Counted from the stretch's first letter, positions 8,661 through 16,633 are shown. The stretch: DNA of 24,152 nt from JAAZMA01 sp036720245 (GCA_036720245.1 DAIMNI010000031.1:1-24152); one strand, 5' to 3'. Notes: generated by a model from the letters alone, not told the origin. Program-made: numbers and translations.

Positions 8661-9248
8661 TTAGGCCATTAATCCATCAATTAATAAATTTAAAGATTCC
8701 GTTTTAGCTTCCCTATCCACAGTATTGTTTGTCCTATTTAATGTAAAAGTTTCAATAAAAGTATAAATTGTACTTGCTAAAGATTCACTATCCACGGGTT
8801 TAATTTCTTTTGCTTCTATGGCCTCAATTATTAATCTTTCAATTTTTTCCTTTAATTCTTGAGTTTCAGATCTTAAATTCTCCAAAAACTCATTTTTACT
8901 TCTATTTAATATTAACCAAGCTTCTAATAAAAGTATAAAAACATAATTATTATCCTCATCCTTGGTTAATTGACGAACTACCTCTTTTATTTTTTCTACA
9001 AAGGTTAAATTTTCATTTGCCATAATTTTATCTACATCAGTATTCATTTCTTCTAAGGTGCTTTCTATAGTATGATAAAAAATTTCATCTTTGTTTTCAA
9101 AATACTGATAAAGAGTAGTTCTACCCATGCCGCATTTTTTAGATATGAGAGAAAGATTAGTATTGTGATAACCATGCTTTGCAAACACTATTTTAGAATT
9201 CTCTATTATTTCTTTTCTCTTTAAATCATAATCTATAATTTTGGGCAA
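8661..9248 (-). CDS. TetR/AcrR-family transcriptional regulator
   Basis: One-component repressor, 195 residues. The N-terminal helix-turn-helix (about 26-47: NLSLISKKCGMGRTTLYQYF) is typical TetR, followed by an all-helical ligand/dimer domain. The start is TTG at 9248, supported by AAGGAGG (9266-9260); no in-frame ATG exists nearby. It is first in an operon with the radical SAM gene. A palindrome over its promoter suggests that it represses itself and the enzyme until a ligand binds. The ligand is unknown. Confidence 0.87.
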   Translation of the reverse strand: MPKIIDYDLKRKEIIENSKIVFAKHGYHNTNLSLISKKCGMGRTTLYQYFENKDEIFYHTIESTLEEMNTDVDKIMANENLTFVEKIKEVVRQLTKDEDNNYVFILLLEAWLILNRSKNEFLENLRSETQELKEKIERLIIEAIEAKEIKPVDSESLASTIYTFIETFTLNRTNNTVDREAKTESLNLLIDGLMA

Positions 9249-9299
9249 TTTTAAACTATCCTCCTTCCAATAAATAAAATAAAATCTTACCTTTATTTT

Positions 9300-9328
9300 A
9301 TTTTATACCTAATTGACACTCATGTCAA
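9300..9328 (-). promoter_or_regulatory. Promoter of the TetR/radical SAM operon
   Basis: On the minus strand -35 TTGACA (9328-9323), a 17-base spacer and -10 TAAAAT (9305-9300). The -35 lies inside the palindrome at 9312-9329. Confidence 0.7.
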
Positions 9329-9329
9329 T
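9312..9329. promoter_or_regulatory. Palindromic TetR operator candidate
   Basis: ATTGACA-CTCA-TGTCAAT is a perfect 7+7 inverted repeat with a 4-base centre. It covers the -35 element and the start of the spacer, where a TetR dimer would exclude RNA polymerase. Confidence 0.7.
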
Positions 9330-9358
9330 ATAAAGTCTCATTTATTTCCATGCCCCTT

Positions 9359-10600
9359 TTAATTTATATTATAAATCTTCATATTGACTATAGCATTTTT
9401 AATTAAGGAGTCTATATCAATATTTCCCTCCGAATTTTCAATATCCACAAGTCTTGGTTTAGTAACTGGATGTTTTGGTGAAAACAATGTACAGCAATCA
9501 TCAAAGGGAAGTATAGACAATTCGTATGTATCTATATCCTTTGATATATCTATTATATCCACCTTGTCTAATCCAATTAGAGGCCTTAATATAGGCATAT
9601 TTACTGAACTATTTACTACAGATATTCCTTCAATAGTTTGGGAGGCCACCTGACCTAAACTCTCCCCCGTTATTAAAGCATCTAAATTATTTCCTAAAGC
9701 AATTTTTTCTGCAATTCTCATCATAAATCTACGAGATAAAATAGTCATTTCTTTTTCAGGACATTTTTTATTTAATTCCTTTTGAATTTCTAATATATTT
9801 ACACTATATAATTTACGGCGAATGGCGCCACAGTCCCGGCGAAGCATTGGTCAGGGCCATTAGCAGTNNNNNNNNNNACTATATAATTTTATATTTCCCG
9901 TATAAATACTTAATTTTCCAGCTAGGCTTTTTACCTTTTCCTCAGCTCTTTCACTGGTAAAAGGGTAGGAATGAAAATGTACTCCCGATATATTCATCCC
10001 CCTCTTAGCCATCATAAATCCAGCTACAGGACTATCTATTCCCCCAGACAAAAGTAATAATCCATCTCCATTGGTTCCTACTGGCATACCCCCATAACCT
10101 TCTATTCTATCAATATAAATATATGCATTTTTTTTAATATCAATATATAGATAAAAATCTGGATTGTGAACATCTACAGTTAATTCTTCAAAATTTTCAA
10201 GAATAAATCCTCCCATATACTTTGAAATCTCTGGAGATTTCATTGGAAAAGACTTATCTGATCTACGGCTTTCCACTTTGAAGGTTTTAACAGGAGTTTC
10301 AGATAACTTCTCCTTAACTATTTCTATACTAGCTAATTCTATTTCCTTCATATCTTTTTCCACTCTATAACAAGTACTAATATAAACTAATCCAAATACC
10401 TTTTTTAATTTATCTATTATTAAATCTAAATTTTCCCTTGGTGCTTCAATATATATTTTTCCCTGCTCTTTATATATTCTATGATATTCTATATCTCCTA
10501 TTGCCCTTTTCATTTTAGATATTAATTGATCTTCAAAGTATTTTCTATTTAATCCCTTTAACGCTATTTCCCCTACGCTTACACTTATTAATTTTTCCAT
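9359..10600 (-). CDS. thiI: tRNA 4-thiouridine synthase ThiI (split by assembly artefact)
   Basis: ThiI adenylates U8 of tRNA and inserts sulfur delivered by a cysteine desulfurase; some also serve thiamine thiazole synthesis. The N-terminal piece (ATG 10600, GAGGTGA upstream) holds the ferredoxin-like and THUMP regions and the PP-loop SGGIDSP (185-191). The C-terminal piece contains FMMRIAEKIA, TGESLGQVASQT and PFDDCCTLF. Between them lie a GC-rich 52-base tail and a 10-N gap. The sequence ACTATATAATTT occurs on both sides, and merging there restores continuous reading ...GNIKLYSVNILEIQK... and a protein of about 388 residues, the size of Gram-positive ThiI without a rhodanese domain. The gene is therefore probably intact in the organism. 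It follows the desulfurase gene by 4 bases. Confidence 0.9.
9816..9867. other. Foreign GC-rich 52-base tail, probable assembly artefact
   Basis: About 63% G+C (33 of 52 by count) in flanks near 30%. It starts exactly where the thiI sequence departs from its own continuation and ends at the N gap. It encodes no part of ThiI. It is probably a mis-joined read or contig end. Confidence 0.75.
9868..9877. other. Assembly gap (10 N) inside thiI
   Basis: Ten N. The base sequence right of the gap (ACTATATAATTTTA) repeats the sequence just left of the foreign tail, indicating an overlap that was not merged rather than missing sequence. Confidence 0.97.
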
Positions 10601-10604
10601 TCTT

Positions 10605-11762
10605 TCACCTCATAGTAATTTGTCTAATTTCCTCTATGGATTCTTTAAGTACCTCCATAGTATAATCTATTTCTTCTATTGTATTTTCATAAGAAAAGCA
10701 AAATCTAATAGCCCCTTCACTTTGCAAATCTGTTAAACCTAATGCCTTTAAAACATGAGATTTTTCAGTACTCTTAGAGGAACAAGCTGAACCTGTAGAT
10801 ACATAAATATTTTTATCTTCTAAATAATGTAATAGCACCTCTCCCCTAGTATATTCGAAGGATACATTTAGTATATAGGGGGAACTGTTTTCTCCCATAG
10901 GGCTATTAATATGAAGATATTTAATTTCATCTATTAGTCTTTTTGTAAAATAAGATTTAATTTCCTTTACTTTTTGAAAATCTTTTGTATTATTTTTCTC
11001 CATAATTTCTACAGCTTTACCTAATCCCATTATACCTGGTATATTTTCTGTTCCAGAACGCATACCTTTTTCTTGATTTCCACCAAAAACTATTGGTTCT
11101 AAATTTAAGCTTTTATTTATATAGAGTCCTCCTATACCCTTGGGTCCATGAATTTTATGCCCACTAAAAGAAAGTGTATCTATGCCCCAATCTTTAATTT
11201 TAATTGGAATCTTTCCAAAGGCCTGAACTCCATCTACATGTAAAATGGTATTAGGGTTTTTTTCATTTATTATTTCCTTTATTTCCTTTATGGGCTGTAT
11301 ACTTCCTATTTCATTATTAACTAACATTATGGCTACTAGTATTGTATCTTCTCTAATGGCATTTTTCAATTCTTCTAGGGAAATAAGCCCATTTTTATCT
11401 ACTTTTAAATAAGTAATCTCATAGCCTAATTTTTCATAATGTTTTAATGTATTTAATACAGATGGATGCTCTATATTTGTACTTATTATATGGTTTCCCT
11501 TCTTATTATATTTGTTTATTATGCCTTGGATAGCTAAATTATTGCTTTCCGTACCTCCAGATGTAAAATACATTTCATCTTTATCTACTCTTAGAAAATT
11601 TGAAATACCTTCTCTAACTCCTTCTAGCTTTTTTTCTACATTAAAACCCATTCTGTGTAATGAAGAGGGATTCCCATAATCTTCTCTTAAATAATAAATC
11701 ATTTCATCTATTACTTCATCCCTTGCTTTAGTTGTAGAACAATTATCTAAATAAATTTCCAA
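10605..11762 (-). CDS. Cysteine desulfurase (NifS/IscS-like), partner of ThiI
   Basis: Pyridoxal-phosphate enzyme that takes sulfur from cysteine as an enzyme persulfide and passes it to acceptors, here most likely ThiI. 385 residues. The PLP lysine lies in SGHKIHGPKG (Lys203) and the catalytic cysteine in STGSACSS (Cys327); TSGGTESNN and RSGTEN motifs are present. The start is TTG at 11762 with GAGGTGG five bases away. Its TGA stop lies inside the thiI ribosome site, so the two are translationally linked. The order desulfurase-thiI matches the NifZ-ThiI pair of Bacillus subtilis. A role in Fe-S assembly cannot be excluded, but no iscU/nifU gene is adjacent. Confidence 0.92.
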   Translation of the reverse strand: MEIYLDNCSTTKARDEVIDEMIYYLREDYGNPSSLHRMGFNVEKKLEGVREGISNFLRVDKDEMYFTSGGTESNNLAIQGIINKYNKKGNHIISTNIEHPSVLNTLKHYEKLGYEITYLKVDKNGLISLEELKNAIREDTILVAIMLVNNEIGSIQPIKEIKEIINEKNPNTILHVDGVQAFGKIPIKIKDWGIDTLSFSGHKIHGPKGIGGLYINKSLNLEPIVFGGNQEKGMRSGTENIPGIMGLGKAVEIMEKNNTKDFQKVKEIKSYFTKRLIDEIKYLHINSPMGENSSPYILNVSFEYTRGEVLLHYLEDKNIYVSTGSACSSKSTEKSHVLKALGLTDLQSEGAIRFCFSYENTIEEIDYTMEVLKESIEEIRQITMR

Positions 11763-11845
11763 AATACCACCTCATTTGTTCTTTTACAATTCTTAAATAT
11801 TTTTTCCTATTATATATTATATATTATTTTTTAATTACAATTACT

Positions 11846-11874
11846 ATTATACTAGACTTTTGACCTATATTAAA
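11846..11874 (-). promoter_or_regulatory. Possible promoter of the desulfurase-thiI operon
   Basis: On the minus strand a perfect -10 TATAAT (11851-11846) lies 17 bases after a weak -35 TTTAAT (11874-11869). The surrounding region is very AT-rich, so chance TATAAT matches are likely. Confidence 0.3.
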
Positions 11875-11925
11875 GCCAGACTAAAGTAACTTTTAAAACT
11901 TTTTAAAAAAAGTTTAAAAAAGATG

Positions 11926-11954
11926 TTGCAAATCTTGTCGGAATTTGCTATACT
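11926..11954 (+). promoter_or_regulatory. Strong extended -10 promoter of the small RNA
   Basis: TTGCAA (11926-11931), 17-base spacer, TATACT (11949-11954) preceded by TGC, which makes an extended -10. An A/T-rich upstream stretch with an inverted repeat (11896-11915) could act as an UP-element. Expected start is near 11960. Confidence 0.75.
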
Positions 11955-11959
11955 TTAGT

Positions 11960-12068
11960 ACGTGGTTATCCCCCTGGTAACCTCAAATAAGATCTCTATT
12001 CCCAATACCCCTTTTGAACGGTTTATTTCCATCCATATGGATGGGAGCCCCTTTAAGGGGCTTTTTTT
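11960..12068 (+). ncRNA. Candidate small RNA, about 110 nt, C-rich
   Basis: This stretch lies in the 373-base gap between the desulfurase and asparaginase genes and has its own promoter and terminator but no convincing ORF. Predicted elements: a weak 5' hairpin (GGTTA 11964-11968 with TAACC 11978-11982) with a C-rich loop; a long open segment with TTCCC and ATACCCCTTTTG; a hairpin TTCCATCC-ATAT-GGATGGGA (12027-12046); then the terminator. Exposed C-runs could pair with Shine-Dalgarno sequences, as in the RoxS/RsaE type of Firmicute regulatory RNA, but no family is recognised. Alternatively it is a leader/attenuator of the asparaginase gene 67 bases downstream. Confidence 0.55.
12046..12068 (+). 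terminator. Intrinsic terminator of the small RNA
   Basis: AGCCCCT and AGGGGCT form a perfect 7-bp stem with a 3-base loop, followed by a run of seven T. Confidence 0.9.
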
Positions 12069-12135
12069 CTTTTTATGCATTAATTTTTATTAATTTGTGA
12101 TAAAATATAATTAATATATATTAAGGAGGATTTTT

Positions 12136-13113
12136 ATGGCCAATAAAACAGCTATTATTTTTACTGGTGGTACTATTTCTATGAAAATAGACCCAAGAAT
12201 TCATGCTGCCATACCTGCACTATCTAGTGAGGAAATTATGGCTATGGTAACAAACATTGAAAAGTTTTCTGAAATTGAAATAATTAATTTTTCCAATGTT
12301 CCAAGCCCTCATATTGATCCTAAAATGATGATGGAATTATCCGTATTAGTAAATGAGACTGTTAATAGGGAAGATATTACAGCAGTAGTTGTAACCCATG
12401 GAACAGATACTTTAGAGGAAACAGCTTATCTATTAGATCTAACTGTGAATACAGAAAAACCTGTTATTGTAGTTGGTGCCATGAGAAATAGTTCTGAACT
12501 TGGATATGATGGTTCTAGTAATTTATCTGCAGCAATTTGTACAGGCATTTCTCAAAATGCTAGAAATAAAGGAGTATTAGTGGTAATGAATAATGAGGTA
12601 AATGCTGCTAGTGAAGTTACAAAAACTAATACTCTATCCTTAGATACATTTAAGTCACCAGAATTTGGTCCCTTAGGAATTGTGGATAATGATGAAGTAA
12701 TTTTTTATAGAGATATTGTCAATAGGCAATTTATTGATACTCAGAAAATTGAGGAAAAGGTTGGCCTATTGAAAACTGCCCCTGGTATGGAATCCGATAT
12801 AGTTAATTTTTATATAGATAATGGATATAGGGGAATAGTTATTGAGGCATTAGGCAGAGGAAATATCCCACCCAAAATGATAGATGGAATTAAAAATGCC
12901 ATAGAAAAAAATATACCCATAGTAATGGTTTCTAGATGCCCTACCGGAAGAGTCTTGGATACTTATGGCTATGAGGGTGGAGGAAAACATTTAAGGGATT
13001 TAGGTGTAATATTTGGCAAAAATCTTCCAGGGCAAAAAGCCCGTATAAAATTAATGTTAATATTAAGTATTACAAATAATATGGAAGTTATTAAAAAGCT
13101 TTTTGAAGAGTAG
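12136..13113 (+). CDS. L-asparaginase, cytoplasmic (type I-like)
   Basis: Hydrolyses asparagine to aspartate and ammonia. 325 residues, no signal peptide, AAGGAGG ahead of the ATG. First active-site motif FTGGTIS puts the nucleophile at Thr13. The second, VTHGTDTLEET, gives Thr90-Asp91, and EVTKTNT supplies Lys163; these correspond to the Thr12, Thr89-Asp90 and Lys162 set known from E. coli AnsB. Glutaminase side activity cannot be judged. It is transcribed alone on the plus strand, between a small-RNA terminator and its own terminator. A TATAAT lies at 12106-12111 without a clear -35, so it may have its own weak promoter or depend on readthrough from the small RNA. Confidence 0.92.
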   Translation: MANKTAIIFTGGTISMKIDPRIHAAIPALSSEEIMAMVTNIEKFSEIEIINFSNVPSPHIDPKMMMELSVLVNETVNREDITAVVVTHGTDTLEETAYLLDLTVNTEKPVIVVGAMRNSSELGYDGSSNLSAAICTGISQNARNKGVLVVMNNEVNAASEVTKTNTLSLDTFKSPEFGPLGIVDNDEVIFYRDIVNRQFIDTQKIEEKVGLLKTAPGMESDIVNFYIDNGYRGIVIEALGRGNIPPKMIDGIKNAIEKNIPIVMVSRCPTGRVLDTYGYEGGGKHLRDLGVIFGKNLPGQKARIKLMLILSITNNMEVIKKLFEE

Positions 13114-13137
13114 AGATGCCATTAGCATCTCTACTTT
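13111..13137 (+). terminator. Terminator of the asparaginase gene
   Basis: A perfect 9-bp stem, TAGAGATGC with GCATCTCTA, and 5-base loop begins at the stop codon and is followed by CTTT. The stem also lies right after the stop of the minus-strand coiled-coil frame at 13136, so it may serve both directions. Confidence 0.7.
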
Positions 13138-13330
13138 ATTTAAAGCCCCTAGCCCTTCTAATTAAATAATTTTCTATTTCCTCAACTCTTTCTTCTAATA
13201 ATCTTAAATTATGTATAGGCTTTTCTTCTTCCATTATATTTATTCGCTTTTCCAATTCACTATATATCTCATATAGTTTTTTTATTTCTTCTATAATTTC
13301 GTTATTTAAAACCTGAGATTTATATAATTT
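13136..13330 (-). other. Frame-shifted coiled-coil C-terminus of the 13306-14340 gene
   Basis: An open stretch of 64 codons after the A9 run encodes KLYKSQVLNN and then a highly charged helical/coiled-coil segment (EIIEEIKKLYEIYSELEKR; NLRLLEERVEEIENYL), ending ...RRARGFK and TAA at 13138-13136. There is no ATG, GTG or TTG in its first half and no ribosome site. It is in the -1 frame relative to the upstream gene and begins exactly at a run of nine A (minus strand, 13336-13328), so it is most simply the real C-terminus of that gene. Confidence 0.6.
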
Positions 13331-14340
13331 TTTTTTAGGGGAATTTCTATGGTATTATCTAGGGAACCGAAGCCTATGAATTTTATGTCTTCCCCAAATA
13401 TTCCAAAGGAATGATTTAATATATTTTTATCTTTCTTATTTATATATTTATATCTAACTATATCTTTATCTTTAATATCTTTCCATAAATAAATAGAAGC
13501 CCAATTATCCCCCATATCTAAGCTAAATCTACTAAGGATATTTTCATATTCTGCCCATACAATCCATAAGATATTTTCATGATAGATTAATGTAGGCCAA
13601 CTAATATTTTCTTTATTTGAAATTTCCAATTCTATTTCCCTTTGAAAATCCTTTAAATTATATCTTTCATATTTTACTACTAAATTTTCATCAAATTCAC
13701 AATAGCTTAGATGTAATTTACCATCTATTATTAAAGCATCTAAATAAAGCTTTCCTATTGGATTTTCTGTAAGCTTAATTTCTTTTTCCCATTTTCCCTC
13801 TTTAAAATTAAAATTTTTGCAATAGATTTCTTCAGCTTTTTTCATATTATAATAAATCAATTTTATTTTTTCTTCACCTGAAATAATTTTCATTGGATTT
13901 AAAACTTGATTTATTTCTATATCTCCTACTAAATTTGTTACCCAAGTATCTCCATTGTAATAGTGATGAACTATTCTATATTTTTTTCCTTCTAAGAATA
14001 CATTATAAAATATATGAGGAAAATTATCTATTATCTCTAGATTTAAATTGAAAACCTCTGGCATAGGCTCTTCAGTAAGTATTATCTCCTTTGTACTTTC
14101 CTCTGTCTTTATTAATAATATTAAATAAAAACTTTTATCCTGGTAAATAGTATATATATTGTTTTTATTGTCTATGGAAATATCATATTCTAATAGTGCT
14201 TTATCACTTATTTTTTCTTCCTGAAACTTGTTATCTTTATTTTGAAAACCATAAGAAAGTATTGTCCCTTCATTTAATTTAAATAAATAAAGATTGTCAC
14301 TAAAATCCTCTATTAGCACTATATTATTAGTATAAATCAT
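13306..14340 (-). CDS. Uncharacterised beta-propeller-like protein (frame continues after A9 run)
   Basis: No known family is recognised. 344 residues as read, from ATG 14340 with AAGGTGGTGA upstream. No signal peptide or membrane segment is evident. The sequence is a succession of short beta-strand units with aromatic and N-x-IYxIYQD or DGKLHLSY-like turns (for example near 55-66, 205-217 and 248-262), suggesting a sialidase/NHL-like propeller. The annotated end NYINLRF follows an A9 run. A -1 shift in the A AAA AAA heptamer would replace these last seven residues with the 64-residue coiled coil described separately, giving about 401 residues. It is divergent from the cysteine-rich gene, with 144 bases between, so they may be co-regulated. 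Function unknown. Confidence 0.7.
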   Translation of the reverse strand: MIYTNNIVLIEDFSDNLYLFKLNEGTILSYGFQNKDNKFQEEKISDKALLEYDISIDNKNNIYTIYQDKSFYLILLIKTEESTKEIILTEEPMPEVFNLNLEIIDNFPHIFYNVFLEGKKYRIVHHYYNGDTWVTNLVGDIEINQVLNPMKIISGEEKIKLIYYNMKKAEEIYCKNFNFKEGKWEKEIKLTENPIGKLYLDALIIDGKLHLSYCEFDENLVVKYERYNLKDFQREIELEISNKENISWPTLIYHENILWIVWAEYENILSRFSLDMGDNWASIYLWKDIKDKDIVRYKYINKKDKNILNHSFGIFGEDIKFIGFGSLDNTIEIPLKKNYINLRF

Positions 14341-14410
14341 AATCTCACCACCTTTAGTATTCTTTTAAATTTTATTATATTTGTGGTTGAAATATTACTA
14401 ATTAAATGTA

Positions 14411-14438
14411 ACAAGTACCAAAGTTTTAGAATATATTA
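14411..14438 (+). promoter_or_regulatory. Possible mother-cell sigma (SigK/SigE-like) promoter
   Basis: AC (14411-14412), a 17-base spacer and AATATATTA (14430-14438) match the SigK pattern AC...CATANNNTA except for the first -10 base. No sigma-A promoter is obvious. Support is weak in such AT-rich sequence. Confidence 0.25.
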
Positions 14439-14484
14439 GGAGTGAGGTAAGGAAATTATCTCTAGCTTAAAAGGAGGGAAAACA

Positions 14485-15477
14485 ATGGATTGCTCAAAGA
14501 TTAAACCTGAAACCATTGGTTTAGGTATTACTGATAGATGTTGTGTAGGAAATACTGGCTGTGAGTGGGATGGTACTTTAAGAAATGTTAAGGCAGAACC
14601 TATATTTGTCCAAAAAGTATATGATGCCACTTTAGTTAATTTACAGGCCTTAAGTACTATAAATAATGTAAGATTTACACCTAATCTTGGCGCAGGTGCC
14701 AGAATAGTTAGGGTTTTAGATATACGTTGTAGAAGGTTTTTCAATCCAAATAATATAAATGACCCAAGAAATTTAGTTGTAGAACCCGAAACTAGTTTAT
14801 CTGGCGGCCAATTTGTTAAGGATGATAAAGGCAAACCTGTAGAAATAGTAGGTCCTGATGGATTTAGAACAGAAAATTTAATATTTGCCGATACATCTGA
14901 ATGTGATGAGGATGGTAGAGGTACACCTGTATTTGGAACACAAAAAGTTAGAATTAGAGGGAATGTAATAGTAGAAATGGATGTAGTAGTTCAAACTTCT
15001 AGTACTAGAAGAAGAAACGTAACCTTAGCCGCTAATGTACCTATTACACCTGTGGAATTAACTAACTTTTTTGAATTATGTATACCATCTGTATTTAATT
15101 CCGCCTTCTTCCCAAGATTTACAGAATTCTGTAGTATACTTTGCGAAACCAGATTAGCTACCAATAATATTCAAAGGGATATAAGAATATGCCCTGACAA
15201 TGGAGAAGTAAGAGCAGATTTAATTATAGCACTTTGTATCTCCTGTGAAAAGAAAGTAATTGTGCCAGTTCAGCTTTGTGTATTATCTACTGGATTTCCA
15301 CAATTATCGCCAGAAGTATCCCCAATTTGTACCACCTTCCCAACTCTATTTCCTAAGCAAATAGACGAGGCAAATGTCGACCCAGGACCTTGCCCCCGAC
15401 CAAGATTCTCGCTAGAAGCAGAGGAATTTATAGGGGAAGGGCCAAGAAGAAAACACTATGATGAATATGAAGAATAA
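14485..15477 (+). CDS. Cysteine-rich uncharacterised protein, possible spore-surface protein
   Basis: 330 residues with a very strong ribosome site (AAAGGAGGG six bases before ATG). No signal peptide or transmembrane segment. It has 15 cysteines (4.5%), several paired: DRCCV, FCSILC, LCISC. The middle is beta-rich with a repeated 'VQKVYDA/VPVQLCV' style. The C-terminal tail is acidic and Tyr/Lys-rich (RRKHYDEYEE). High cysteine content without export signals, a Tyr-rich charged tail and possible SigK-like promoter are features of spore coat or exosporium proteins, which are assembled from the mother-cell cytoplasm. That role is inference; no named family was recognised. The divergent propeller-like gene may be a partner. 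Confidence 0.6.
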   Translation: MDCSKIKPETIGLGITDRCCVGNTGCEWDGTLRNVKAEPIFVQKVYDATLVNLQALSTINNVRFTPNLGAGARIVRVLDIRCRRFFNPNNINDPRNLVVEPETSLSGGQFVKDDKGKPVEIVGPDGFRTENLIFADTSECDEDGRGTPVFGTQKVRIRGNVIVEMDVVVQTSSTRRRNVTLAANVPITPVELTNFFELCIPSVFNSAFFPRFTEFCSILCETRLATNNIQRDIRICPDNGEVRADLIIALCISCEKKVIVPVQLCVLSTGFPQLSPEVSPICTTFPTLFPKQIDEANVDPGPCPRPRFSLEAEEFIGEGPRRKHYDEYEE

Positions 15478-15503
15478 AATAGGTGCTTAAAGCACCTATT
15501 TTA
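15475..15503. terminator. Bidirectional terminator overlapping two stop codons
   Basis: TAAAATAGGTGCT pairs perfectly (13 bp) with AGCACCTATTTTA across a 3-base loop. It starts at the plus-strand stop and includes the HD-GYP stop (15498-15496) on the other strand, ending in A/T tracts on both sides. Confidence 0.88.
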
Positions 15504-16542
15504 TTATATCTACTATTTCTATTTCCTGTGGCTTTAAAAAATCTATAAACTCATCCCCTACCTTGACTATTGCTTTTGTACAAGCCTGAGGATGTATATA
15601 GATGATTTGACCCTTGTCCCCGTTGCTTAAGAGCACAGTACAGCCTACATAAAATTCAGCAATTTTATCCAAGAAAACCCTTGTAAATTTTGGTTCTAAA
15701 AATGTAAAACCTTCCCCACTCAATATTTCTGCTGCAAAAAAAGGTGATACTTTAGTCCTATATACCCTATTGGAAGTAATAGCATCATATATATCACAAA
15801 CTGCAATAACTTTTGCATATTCATGGATTTCGCTACCTTTGAGGCCTAAAGGATAGCCAGAACCATCTTCCCTTTCATGATGTTGTAATGCCCCCATGGC
15901 AACATTATTACTTATGCCTATTGTTTCATTTAGTATATTATAACTATATATGGAATGTTGTTTCATTTTAGCAAATTCCGCATCTGTCAATTTTCCAGGT
16001 TTATTAATTATATTATCAGGAATTTTCAACTTCCCAATATCATGAAATAACCCCGTTAAGGCCAATTGTTTAATTTGTTTTTGAGAATAACCTATCCATT
16101 TTCCTAACATAGTGGATAACATAGATACATTTAAGCTATGATTAAATGTATAATCATCTTTTTCTTCTAATTCTCGCATTCTACCAAGAATATTGTCATT
16201 TTCCAAAATTTCATCTACTAAATCATCTAATTCTTCATTTATTTCATTTAAAATTATTTTTTTACCAATTTTTATATCAATAAATACATCCTCCATTTTG
16301 TCTGCAAGTATTTCATATTTTACTTCCAATTTATTATCTATTTCGCTAATCATATCCTCTTCACTATAAATAAAAACATGATTTATTCTATGCCCAAAGA
16401 TTCTTTCAATAATTTTTTTATTTAATACTGTATTCTTTGAAACTAATATAGCCCCTGAAGTCAAGCTGCCTACATCTTTAGCTAATACCATGCCTGGCTT
16501 TAAATCGTAGGTACTTTTTTTTATCATATACTTATCCCCCAT
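15496..16542 (-). CDS. HD-GYP domain protein, probable cyclic-di-GMP phosphodiesterase
   Basis: HD-GYP proteins linearise cyclic di-GMP. 348 residues. An N-terminal region (about 7-125) with LKPGMVLAKDV start and a charged helix resembles the variable N-terminal modules of this family. Then come the HD motif HDIGKLKIP (His167-Asp168) and HHEREDGSGYP (221-231), both complete, so catalysis is likely. A C-terminal small beta domain follows. No membrane segment. The second ATG (16527, GGGGGA seven bases before it) is at least as good a start as the first. The terminator stem overlaps its stop. Monocistronic. Confidence 0.88.
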   Translation of the reverse strand: MGDKYMIKKSTYDLKPGMVLAKDVGSLTSGAILVSKNTVLNKKIIERIFGHRINHVFIYSEEDMISEIDNKLEVKYEILADKMEDVFIDIKIGKKIILNEINEELDDLVDEILENDNILGRMRELEEKDDYTFNHSLNVSMLSTMLGKWIGYSQKQIKQLALTGLFHDIGKLKIPDNIINKPGKLTDAEFAKMKQHSIYSYNILNETIGISNNVAMGALQHHEREDGSGYPLGLKGSEIHEYAKVIAVCDIYDAITSNRVYRTKVSPFFAAEILSGEGFTFLEPKFTRVFLDKIAEFYVGCTVLLSNGDKGQIIYIHPQACTKAIVKVGDEFIDFLKPQEIEIVDIIK

Positions 16543-16633
16543 ATTTTATCCTGAAAACCATTCCCTATAAATATTCATCTATCGTATATATCGGAAAATG
16601 AAGTTAGAACTTTAATTGTAGTCAATGAAGTAA

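Noticed and set aside
9359..9847. Separate short ThiI-like gene starting MLRRDCGAIRR
   Set aside because: The first residues are encoded by the foreign GC-rich tail; the rest is the C-terminus of thiI.
11960..12068. T-box, SAM, glycine, lysine, c-di-GMP or preQ1 riboswitch upstream of asparaginase
   Set aside because: None of the diagnostic conserved sequences of these classes was found by eye; kept only as an unclassified RNA.
14436..14834. Open minus-strand frame opposite the cysteine-rich gene
   Set aside because: The plus-strand gene has a strong ribosome site and terminator; the opposite frame has neither.
16543..16633. Possible SigG-like promoter (TGAATA ... CAGGATA) upstream of the HD-GYP gene
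   Set aside because: The -10 match is poor and such near matches are common in AT-rich sequence.
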